This document shows positions 57,125-64,000 of a DNA stretch of 64,000 nt, piece after piece. The translations under genes were made by a program, and so were the position numbers. Location: NCBI RefSeq assembly GCF_000155975.1, contig NZ_GG730299.1, positions 1,398,734 to 1,462,733 of the forward strand. Reading direction: 5' to 3'. The DNA comes from Citrobacter youngae ATCC 29220 (lineage in GTDB: Bacteria > Pseudomonadota > Gammaproteobacteria > Enterobacterales > Enterobacteriaceae). The notes under the pieces are model-generated. The model worked only from the letters and a program-made list of their open reading frames with translations, did no database searches and was not told the origin of the DNA. Position 1 is the stretch's first letter, and the number at the start of each line of letters is the position of its first letter.

Positions 57125-57159
57125 AATGCTAGTGCATTGGTTCGATTTTTTGTTATTAT
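57117..57159 (+). promoter_or_regulatory. TrpR operator and aroH promoter
   Basis: TGTACTAGAATGCTAGTGCA (57117-57136) is the dyad TrpR operator, very close to the E. coli aroH site. A -10-like TATTAT lies at 57154-57159, with the operator covering the -35 region. The first half includes the ppsR stop codon. Confidence 0.85.
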
Positions 57160-57249
57160 GCTCGCCACCAGGCAGGATGAGTGTGATATTGTGATGTACA
57201 TCACTTCCCGGTAGTCCTGCCGTTGAAGCAACAAATTCTGAGACAAGTA

Positions 57250-58296
57250 ATGAACAGAACCGATGAACTCCGTACTGCGCGTATTGACAACCTGGTCACT
57301 CCAGCAGAGCTTGCGCAGCGGCATCCTGTTTCGTCCGCCGTCGCCCGTCATGTTACGGACTCCCGACGCCGGATAGAAAAAATATTGAATGGCGAAGATC
57401 CCCGTTTGCTGGTGATCGTAGGTCCTTGCTCCATTCACGATCTTGATGCCGCCGTGGAATACGCGACACGCCTACAGACGCTGCGCGAAAAGTACCAGAC
57501 GCGTCTGGAAATTGTGATGCGTACCTATTTTGAAAAGCCGCGCACCGTCGTGGGCTGGAAAGGCTTAATTTCCGACCCGGACCTGAACGGCAGCTACCGT
57601 GTGAATCACGGCATTGAACTGGCGCGTAAACTGCTGCTGCAGGTTAACGAACTGGGCGTCCCCACGGCCACTGAATTTCTCGACATGGTGACCGGCCAGT
57701 TTATTGCCGATTTAATCAGTTGGGGCGCCATTGGCGCGCGCACTACCGAAAGCCAGATCCACCGCGAAATGGCGTCTGCGCTCTCCTGTCCGGTTGGATT
57801 TAAGAACGGGACGGATGGTAATACCCGTATCGCCGTCGATGCGATTCGCGCCTCCCGCGCCAGCCATATGTTCCTCTCCCCGGACAAAACCGGCCAGATG
57901 ACCATTTATCAAACCAGCGGTAACCCGTATGGACATATCATCATGCGCGGCGGTAAAAAGCCGAATTACTATGCTGAAGATATTGCCGCCGCCTGCGATA
58001 CCCTGCATGAATTTTCCCTGCCTGAGCATCTGGTGGTCGATTTTAGCCATGGCAATTGCCAGAAGCAGCATCGTCGTCAGCTGGACGTATGCGATGACGT
58101 GTGCCAGCAAATTCGCAACGGTTCGACGGCGATTGCCGGGATTATGGCGGAGAGTTTCCTGCGTGAAGGTACGCAAAAAATCGTTAGCGGCCAGCCGCTG
58201 GTTTATGGTCAGTCAATTACCGACCCGTGCCTGAACTGGGAAGATACTGAACGCCTGGTTGAAAAACTCGCCTCCGCGGTTGATAGCCGTTTTTAA
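57250..58296 (+). CDS. aroH: DAHP synthase, Trp-sensitive
   Basis: 348 residues from ATG 57250 (MNRTDELRTARIDNLVTPAE, E. coli AroH length; the earlier in-frame ATG at 57223 would add 9 residues). Motifs: VGPCSIHDLDAA, RTYFEKPRTVVGWKG, GARTTESQIHREMASA, DFSHGNCQKQ. Condenses PEP and erythrose-4-phosphate, the first shikimate-pathway step; repressed by TrpR. Confidence 0.97.
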   Translation: MNRTDELRTARIDNLVTPAELAQRHPVSSAVARHVTDSRRRIEKILNGEDPRLLVIVGPCSIHDLDAAVEYATRLQTLREKYQTRLEIVMRTYFEKPRTVVGWKGLISDPDLNGSYRVNHGIELARKLLLQVNELGVPTATEFLDMVTGQFIADLISWGAIGARTTESQIHREMASALSCPVGFKNGTDGNTRIAVDAIRASRASHMFLSPDKTGQMTIYQTSGNPYGHIIMRGGKKPNYYAEDIAAACDTLHEFSLPEHLVVDFSHGNCQKQHRRQLDVCDDVCQQIRNGSTAIAGIMAESFLREGTQKIVSGQPLVYGQSITDPCLNWEDTERLVEKLASAVDSRF

Positions 58297-58303
58297 CGTT
58301 GTT

Positions 58304-58330
58304 CACCGGGTAACGCCACGTTGCCCGGTG
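58304..58330 (+). terminator. Hairpin after aroH
   Basis: CACCGGGTAAC (58304-58314) and GTTGCCCGGTG (58320-58330) pair in 10 of 11 positions plus a wobble. Weak T-tract downstream; likely the aroH 3' end. Confidence 0.65.
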
Positions 58331-58421
58331 GTAATCCTTTGTTTTCCCTTCATTGTTGTGCAAAAACGGTTCCCGTCACAATTATTTCACAAAAACGCTT
58401 GCCGCAAATTTGCAGTTTGAT

Positions 58422-58440
58422 GATAATGATTATCATTGTT
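58422..58440 (+). promoter_or_regulatory. Fur box of hemP-hmu operon
   Basis: GATAATGATTATCATTGTT is a strong match to the Fur consensus GATAATGATAATCATTATC, 26 bp before hemP. Iron limitation should induce the operon. Confidence 0.9.
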
Positions 58441-58465
58441 ACATTGATTGCTATTTTTAAACTCT

Positions 58466-58654
58466 ATGTCACGTATGGATAACACAACAGCAACGCCTGC
58501 AAAAGAAAAAACACCGCCTGTCGTCGCAGCAACCGAGCGTCGCATTGACAGTAAAAGTCTGCTGGGTAAAGAGGGACGCGTGATTATAGAGCACGATGGT
58601 CAGCACTACCTGCTGCGCCAGACTCATGCCGGAAAACTCATTCTGACTAAATAA
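58466..58654 (+). CDS. hemP: HemP, small hemin-uptake protein
   Basis: About 62 residues from ATG 58466 (a second in-frame ATG is at 58475; neither has a strong ribosome site). The C-terminal half has the HemP core [20 protein letters not shown] and [15 protein letters not shown]. HemP is found before hemin receptor genes and in other bacteria is a regulator of heme uptake; here function is inferred. 74 nt precede hmuR. Confidence 0.85.
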   Translation: MSRMDNTTATPAKEKTPPVVAATERRIDSKSLLGKEGRVIIEHDGQHYLLRQTHAGKLILTK

Positions 58655-58728
58655 ACAACACTTTTCGCCAGCCACCCAGGTGATACCCAGGCAGCCAGCG
58701 CTTTTCGATTTTCTAATGGAGAGTTGCT

Positions 58729-60714
58729 ATGCCACACCTGCACACCGCATCCTTGCGCCCATCGCTTCTGGCGCTGGCGATTGTCAGTAACCTGCCCGTC
58801 GTTGCGTATGCGGCGGCGGACGATATAACCGTCACCGCCACCGGCAACGCCCGTAGCGCCTTTGAAGCGCCGATGATGGTCAGCGTGATCGATGCCGCCG
58901 CCCCGGAAAACCAGACCGCCAGCTCGGCAGCCGACCTGTTGCGGACCGTTCCGGGCCTGACTCTTGACGGTACGGGCCGCACCAACGGCCAGGACGTGAA
59001 TCTGCGCGGCTATGACCGTCGCGGCGTTCTGGTGCTGGTTGATGGCGTTCGTCAGGGAACCGACACCGGGCACCTGAACAGTACCTTCCTTGACCCGGCG
59101 CTGATCAAACGCATCGAGGTCGTGCGCGGCCCTTCTGCACTGCTGTACGGCAGCGGCGCGCTGGGTGGCGTAATCGCTTATGACACGGCGAATGCCAAAG
59201 ACCTGCTGGAAGCCGGACAAAACAGCGGTTATCGCGTGTTCGGTACCGCGGCAACCGGCGATCGCAGCCTCGGTATGGGCGCCAGCGCGTTTGGCCGCAC
59301 CGATACGCTGGACGGGCTGCTTGCCTGGTCCAGTCGCGATCGCGGTAATTTGCGTCAAAGCGACGGGACCACCGCCCCGAACGACGAAGCGATTAACAAT
59401 ATGCTGGCGAAAGGCAGCTGGAAAATTGACAGCGCCCAGACGCTGGCAGGCTCCCTGCGTTATTACAACAATGACGCCCGGGAACCTAAAAATCCGCAAA
59501 CCAGCTCGGCGGATGCGACCAGCAACCCGATGACCGATCGCTCAACCATCCAGCGCGATGCGCAACTGACCTACTCTCTCGCCCCGGCGGATAATAACTG
59601 GCTGAACGCGGATGCCCGCATCTACTGGTCCGAAGCGCGCATTAATGCCCAGAACACGGATAATACCGGTGAATTTCGCAAGCAGACCACCAAAGGCGGC
59701 AAAATCGACAACCGCAGCCGCCTGTTTACCGACTCATTCGCATCGCACCTGCTGACCTACGGCGGCGAATACTATCGTCAGGAACAGCATCCGGGGGGCG
59801 CCACCACCGGGTTCCCGCAGGCAAAAATCGATTTCAGCTCCGGCTGGCTTCAGGATGAAATCACCCTGCGCGACCTGCCGGTTACGCTGCTCGGCGGGAC
59901 GCGGTATGACGCTTATCGCGGTAGTAGCGACGGTTATGAAGACGTCGATGCCGATAAATGGTCGTCCCGCGCTGGACTCACCGTTGCGCCTGCCGACTGG
60001 CTGATGCTGTTTGGTTCATACGCCCAGGCCTTCCGCGCCCCCACTATGGGCGAAATGTATAATGATGCGAAACACTTCTCGATTGGGCGTTTTTACACCA
60101 ACTACTGGGTGCCGAACCCTAACCTGCGTCCGGAAACCAACGAAACTCAGGAATACGGATTTGGCCTGCGCTTTGACGATCTGCTGATGGCGAGCGATGC
60201 GCTTGAATTTAAAGCCAGCTATTTCGACACAAAAGCCAAAGATTACATCTCCACCAGCGTCGACTTCGCCGCCGCGACAACCATGTCCTATAACGTACCC
60301 AACGCCAAAATCTGGGGCTGGGACGTCATGGCGAAATATTCCGCCGACCTGTTCAGCCTCGACATGGCCTATAACCGCACGCGCGGCAAAGATACTGACA
60401 CGGGGGAATACATTTCCAGCATTAACCCGGACACCGTCACCAGCAAGCTGAACGTGCCGATTGCGCACAGCGGTTTCTCGGTCGGTTGGATTGGTACGTT
60501 TGCTGACCGTTCCACCCACATCAGCAGCAGTTACGCCAAACAACCCGGCTATGCGGTAAACGACTTTTACGTGAGCTATCAGGGCCAGCAGGCGCTGAAA
60601 GGCATGACCACCACGCTGGTACTGGGCAACGCCTTCGACAAAGAGTACTGGTCGCCGCAGGGCATTCCGCAGGACGGGCGTAATGGCAAAATTTTCGTGA
60701 GTTATCAGTGGTAA
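58729..60714 (+). CDS. hmuR: HmuR/HemR, TonB-dependent hemin receptor
   Basis: 661 residues. Signal peptide about 1-28 (ending AYA); TonB-box-like DDITVTATGN; plug domain to about 160; 22-strand barrel. Heme-receptor boxes FRAP (near 434, AFRAPTMGEMY) and NPNL (near 463, NPNLRPETNE) flank a conserved His (DAKHFS). It brings heme across the outer membrane. Followed by hmuS after 47 nt. Confidence 0.95.
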   Translation: MPHLHTASLRPSLLALAIVSNLPVVAYAAADDITVTATGNARSAFEAPMMVSVIDAAAPENQTASSAADLLRTVPGLTLDGTGRTNGQDVNLRGYDRRGVLVLVDGVRQGTDTGHLNSTFLDPALIKRIEVVRGPSALLYGSGALGGVIAYDTANAKDLLEAGQNSGYRVFGTAATGDRSLGMGASAFGRTDTLDGLLAWSSRDRGNLRQSDGTTAPNDEAINNMLAKGSWKIDSAQTLAGSLRYYNNDAREPKNPQTSSADATSNPMTDRSTIQRDAQLTYSLAPADNNWLNADARIYWSEARINAQNTDNTGEFRKQTTKGGKIDNRSRLFTDSFASHLLTYGGEYYRQEQHPGGATTGFPQAKIDFSSGWLQDEITLRDLPVTLLGGTRYDAYRGSSDGYEDVDADKWSSRAGLTVAPADWLMLFGSYAQAFRAPTMGEMYNDAKHFSIGRFYTNYWVPNPNLRPETNETQEYGFGLRFDDLLMASDALEFKASYFDTKAKDYISTSVDFAAATTMSYNVPNAKIWGWDVMAKYSADLFSLDMAYNRTRGKDTDTGEYISSINPDTVTSKLNVPIAHSGFSVGWIGTFADRSTHISSSYAKQPGYAVNDFYVSYQGQQALKGMTTTLVLGNAFDKEYWSPQGIPQDGRNGKIFVSYQW

Positions 60715-60761
60715 TCACTTTGCCCCGGTTTTCCGGGGCAACAATCTGGAAGGAAAAGACA

Positions 60762-61793
60762 ATGAATCACTACACCCGCTGGCTGGAACTGAAAAAAGAA
60801 CATCCTGGCAAATATGCGCGTGACATCGCAGGCATGATGAACATAAGCGAGGCGGAGCTGACCTTCGCGCGCGTCGGTCACGACGCATGGCGCCTACGGG
60901 GCAATATTCGTGAGATCCTCGGCGCACTGGAAACCGTAGGCGAAACAAAATGTATTTGCCGCAACGAATACGCGGTGCATGAGCAGGTCGGCGCCTTTAC
61001 CAACCAGCACCTCAACGGTCATGCCGGGCTGGTGCTGAATCCGCGCGCCCTCGATCTGCGTCTGTTCCTGAATCAGTGGGCAAGCGCCTTTCATATCAGT
61101 GAAATCACCGCCCACGGCGAGCGTCAGAGCATTCAATTTTTCGACCATCAGGGTGATGCATTGCTGAAGGTCTATGCCACACAAAATACCCTCACTGAAG
61201 AGTGGGCTGCGTTACTGGCCCGTTTCATCTTTGCAGAAAACCCGCCACTGGTGCTGCAACCTGTCAACAATTCTGCGCCTGCCGCCGTCACCGCCGATGC
61301 GCGGACCGTTGATCAAGAGTGGCGAGCGATGACCGATGTACACCAGTTTTTCGGTCTGCTGAAACGCCACGACCTGACCCGCCAACAGGCGTTTAATCTG
61401 GTGGGCGACGATCTGGCCTGCAAAGTCGCTAATAGCGCCCTGGCGCAGTTACTCGACGCCGCGCGCCAGGATGGGAATGAAATTATGGTCTTTGTGGGCA
61501 ATCGCGGCTGCGTTCAGATTTTTACCGGCGTAATAGAAAAGCTGGTGCCGATGAAGGGCTGGCTGAATATCTTCAACCCGGCATTTACCTTACACCTGTT
61601 AGAAGAGAGCGTGGCGGAAACATGGGTAACGCGCAAACCAACCGCCGATGGCCACGTCACCAGTCTGGAACTGTTTGCTGCCGACGGTACACAGATAGCC
61701 CAACTGTATGGCCAACGAACGGAAGGCGAACCGGAGCAGAGGCAATGGCGCGCGCAAATTGACGCCCTGACGACGAATGGGCTGGCCGTATGA
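60762..61793 (+). CDS. hmuS: HmuS, hemin-degrading/handling factor
   Basis: 343 residues from ATG 60762, with GGAAGGAAAAG upstream; the longer in-frame start overlaps hmuR. Duplicate HmuS/ChuS-fold: conserved RGNIREILGALETVGE and a second-repeat NRGCVQIFTGVIEKL. It binds and possibly degrades heme in the cytoplasm. Stop overlaps hmuT start by 4 nt. Confidence 0.93.
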   Translation: MNHYTRWLELKKEHPGKYARDIAGMMNISEAELTFARVGHDAWRLRGNIREILGALETVGETKCICRNEYAVHEQVGAFTNQHLNGHAGLVLNPRALDLRLFLNQWASAFHISEITAHGERQSIQFFDHQGDALLKVYATQNTLTEEWAALLARFIFAENPPLVLQPVNNSAPAAVTADARTVDQEWRAMTDVHQFFGLLKRHDLTRQQAFNLVGDDLACKVANSALAQLLDAARQDGNEIMVFVGNRGCVQIFTGVIEKLVPMKGWLNIFNPAFTLHLLEESVAETWVTRKPTADGHVTSLELFAADGTQIAQLYGQRTEGEPEQRQWRAQIDALTTNGLAV

Positions 61794-62611
61794 ACAAACT
61801 GCTGCTACTGATTGCATTGCTGCCCATCGCGGCGCTGGCGGTCCCCGACGAGAGGGTTGTTGTTCTGGGCGGCGACGTCACCGAAATTGTGTACGCTCTG
61901 GGAGCACAGTCAACGCTTGTGGCGCGAGACAGCACCAGCCAGTGGCCTGAAGCCGCAAACGCCCTGGCTGATGTCGGCTACTTGCGCCAGCTCAACGCCG
62001 AAGGGATCCTTGCTACCCGCCCTACGCTGGTCCTTGCCAGCGCGCAGGCACAGCCCTCTCTGGCGCTAAAACAGCTGGAGCAGAGCAACGTCAGGGTTGT
62101 CACGATCCCGGCAAGCAACGATCTTAACGCGATTGATGAGAAAATTCGCGTCATCGCCGCCGCCACCCATCGGGAAGCCGACGGTGAAACGCTGCGCACC
62201 CGCTTACGTCAGGAAATGACGGCGTTGCCGTCATCTGAACTTAACAAACGCGTGCTGTTCATTCTCAATCATGGCGGGATGACCGCCATGGCCGCAGGCC
62301 AGCAAACCGCAGCCGATGCGGCTATTCGCGCCGCCGGTTTGCGCAACGCGATGCAGGGCGTTAACCGTTATCAACCTCTTTCGCCAGAAGGCGTGATTGC
62401 CAGCCAGCCCGACCTGGTGGTGATTTCACGGGACGGCGTTAAGGCAATGGGCGGCGAGACGAACCTGTGGGCGCTGCCGGGGCTGGCGCAAACACCTGCG
62501 GGGCGGAATAAACAGGTGCTACAGGTTGATGATATGGCACTGCTCGGCTTCAGTATCCGTACACCACAGGCCATTTTGCAGCTACGCGCTAAAGCAGAGC
62601 AATTGCCCTGA
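61790..62611 (+). CDS. hmuT: HmuT, periplasmic hemin-binding protein
   Basis: 273 residues. Signal peptide MNKLLLLIALLPIAALA; class III binding-protein fold (RVVVLGGDVTEIVYALGAQS). No lipobox. It delivers heme from the periplasm to HmuUV. Overlaps hmuS by 4 nt and hmuU by 1 nt. Confidence 0.93.
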   Translation: MNKLLLLIALLPIAALAVPDERVVVLGGDVTEIVYALGAQSTLVARDSTSQWPEAANALADVGYLRQLNAEGILATRPTLVLASAQAQPSLALKQLEQSNVRVVTIPASNDLNAIDEKIRVIAAATHREADGETLRTRLRQEMTALPSSELNKRVLFILNHGGMTAMAAGQQTAADAAIRAAGLRNAMQGVNRYQPLSPEGVIASQPDLVVISRDGVKAMGGETNLWALPGLAQTPAGRNKQVLQVDDMALLGFSIRTPQAILQLRAKAEQLP

Positions 62612-63603
62612 TGTCCCGACGAATCACCTGTTCTTTGTGGACTCTCGCCCTCATGTTGGTGGTGGTGACAATCCTGGCGACCGGTTTTGGCGCGTTGCGC
62701 CTGCCTGTCAGTCTGCTCTGGCGCGATGACGATGAGGCACTGCGCCAAATCTGGCTCACCATCCGCCTGCCTCGCGTCCTGCTGGCGCTGGTAATTGGCG
62801 GTTCTCTGGCGCTGGCTGGCTGCGTAATGCAGGGGCTGTTTCGCAATCCCCTTGCCGATCCGGGATTACTCGGCATTAGCAGCGGTGCGGCCTGCGCCGT
62901 CGCCCTGTGGGTGGTGCTGCCTGTCTCTTTGCCCGCGCTGCTGATGCTGTACGCTCCGATGCTGGCCGCGTTTCTCGGCGCGCTGGCGGCTACCGTGGTG
63001 ATTTTTATCCTCAGCCAACAGCGCAACGGTTCGCTCTCGCGTCTGCTGTTGGTGGGTATTGCCATCAACGCGCTTTGCGGGGCGGCGGTTGGCGTCCTGT
63101 CATGGGTCAGTAATGATGCGCAACTGCGCCAATTGTCGCTGTGGGGAATGGGAAGCCTGGGCGCTGCGCAGTGGTCCACGCTGCTGGCAATGACCTCGCT
63201 CACGATTCCAACGGTGCTCATCATCTGGCGTCTGGCGCCAGCGCTGAACCTGCTGCAACTGGGTGAAGAAGAGGCGCATTATCTTGGCGTGAATGTCCAT
63301 AGGATCCAGCGGATTTTGCTGCTTTGCAGCGCCTTGCTGGTTGCCGCAGCCGTGGCGGTAAGCGGCGTGATTGGCTTTATCGGGCTGGTTATCCCGCATC
63401 TGATGCGCATGTGGCTCGGCGCAGACCATCGGGCCGTTATCCCCGGTTCCGTGCTGGCGGGCGCGTTTTTATTACTGATTGCCGACACGCTGGCCCGCAC
63501 TTCAGTTGCGCCTGCGGAAATGCCGGTCGGTTTGTTGACCAGTCTTCTCGGCGCGCCGTGGTTTTTATGGCTCATTTTTCGTCAGCGAGGGCCGCATGGC
63601 TGA
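62611..63603 (+). CDS. hmuU: HmuU, hemin ABC permease (FecCD family)
   Basis: 330 residues, about ten hydrophobic segments; FecCD-family motifs LRLPRVLLALVIGGSLALAG-like (RLPRVLLALVIGG) and GLVIPHLMRMWLG. The ATG lies inside the hmuT TGA; it overlaps hmuV by 8 nt. Confidence 0.94.
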   Translation: MSRRITCSLWTLALMLVVVTILATGFGALRLPVSLLWRDDDEALRQIWLTIRLPRVLLALVIGGSLALAGCVMQGLFRNPLADPGLLGISSGAACAVALWVVLPVSLPALLMLYAPMLAAFLGALAATVVIFILSQQRNGSLSRLLLVGIAINALCGAAVGVLSWVSNDAQLRQLSLWGMGSLGAAQWSTLLAMTSLTIPTVLIIWRLAPALNLLQLGEEEAHYLGVNVHRIQRILLLCSALLVAAAVAVSGVIGFIGLVIPHLMRMWLGADHRAVIPGSVLAGAFLLLIADTLARTSVAPAEMPVGLLTSLLGAPWFLWLIFRQRGPHG

Positions 63604-64000
63604 ACATTTCATTGCTGAAAAACTTCACTATCGCGCGGCGGGCCGGTCGGTGATTGACGACGTATCGCTCACCCTCGCCAAAGGCGAACTGGTGGCGCTC
63701 ATCGGCCCCAACGGTGCGGGGAAATCCACCCTGCTGCGCCTGTTGACCGGTTTTCTTAAACCGGTTACCGGGCGCTGCGCGCTGGCAGGAAAGGCGCTGG
63801 ATGACTGGCCTACGCAGACACTTTCGCGCCATCGGGCGGTGATGCGTCAGCAAACGCAGTTAGGTTTTGACTGGCCGGTAGAGACCGTTATCGCGATGGG
63901 ACGCGCCCCCTGGACCCAGCGGTCGGAACCCCGACTTATCGCTCAGGTGATGGAGATAACCGGATGTTCACCGCTGGCAGGCCGACAATACGCCGCGCTT
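63596..64000 (+). CDS. hmuV: HmuV, hemin ABC ATPase (truncated by window end)
   Basis: 135 residues seen from ATG 63596, in frame to the window edge. Walker A GPNGAGKSTLLRLL is present; the signature, Walker B and C-terminus lie outside the window. Heme-specific ATPase by context. Overlaps hmuU by 8 nt. Confidence 0.93.
   Translation, partial: MAEHFIAEKLHYRAAGRSVIDDVSLTLAKGELVALIGPNGAGKSTLLRLLTGFLKPVTGRCALAGKALDDWPTQTLSRHRAVMRQQTQLGFDWPVETVIAMGRAPWTQRSEPRLIAQVMEITGCSPLAGRQYAAL

Overview
The window is a chromosomal segment of an enteric gammaproteobacterium. Gene order from ydhV/ydhY through pykF, lpp, ldtE, suf, ydiH-ydiT, fadK, ppsA, ppsR and aroH follows the Escherichia coli backbone, and many products look nearly identical to E. 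coli or Salmonella ones as I remember them. A complete tetrathionate reductase locus next to fumD (as in Salmonella), a single lpp gene (Salmonella enterica has a tandem pair), no SPI-2 type III secretion genes and a hemin-uptake locus after aroH together point to Citrobacter or a close relative. The genus is an inference.

Layout: 1-1.6 kb holds the start of the FNR-type ydhYV redox operon and fumD. 1.7-9.0 kb is ttrRS (two-component system, minus strand) divergent from ttrBCA (tetrathionate reductase, plus strand). 9.1-11.6 kb is a MetNIQ-like ABC importer. 12.1-16.4 kb is a four-gene operon that I cannot assign to a known pathway: a fused DeoR-type regulator/ribokinase-family protein, a glutamine-amidotransferase-like protein, a prolyl-aminopeptidase-like hydrolase and an APC permease. 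E. coli K-12 has none of 1.67-16.5 kb between fumD and pykF. 16.8-25.5 kb is pykF, lpp, ldtE and sufABCDSE. 25.9-31.6 kb is an AT-rich accessory island with a large autotransporter and two small DNA-binding regulators. 31.8-33.7 kb is a LysR regulator divergent from an exported metallo-beta-lactamase-fold protein with a degenerate metal motif.

33.8-58.3 kb returns to backbone: ydiH, menI, ydiJ, ydiK, the sRNA rprA, ydiL, the MFS permeases ydiM and ydiN, ydiB-aroD, then the anaerobic fatty-acid set (ydiF, ydiO, regulator ydiP, ydiQRST, fadK), ppsA/ppsR and TrpR-type aroH. 58.4-64 kb is a Fur-boxed hemin uptake operon, hemP-hmuRSTUV, cut by the window end.

Functionally the window is rich in anaerobic respiration and iron physiology: tetrathionate respiration and YdhY/YdhV redox chemistry under FNR-like boxes, Fe-S assembly and heme uptake under Fur boxes, and an acyl-CoA dehydrogenase/ETF/FixC-FixX chain. 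Pyruvate-PEP switching (pykF, ppsA, ppsR) carries Cra-like sites. The least explained parts are the 12-16.4 kb operon and the 25.9-31.6 kb autotransporter island.
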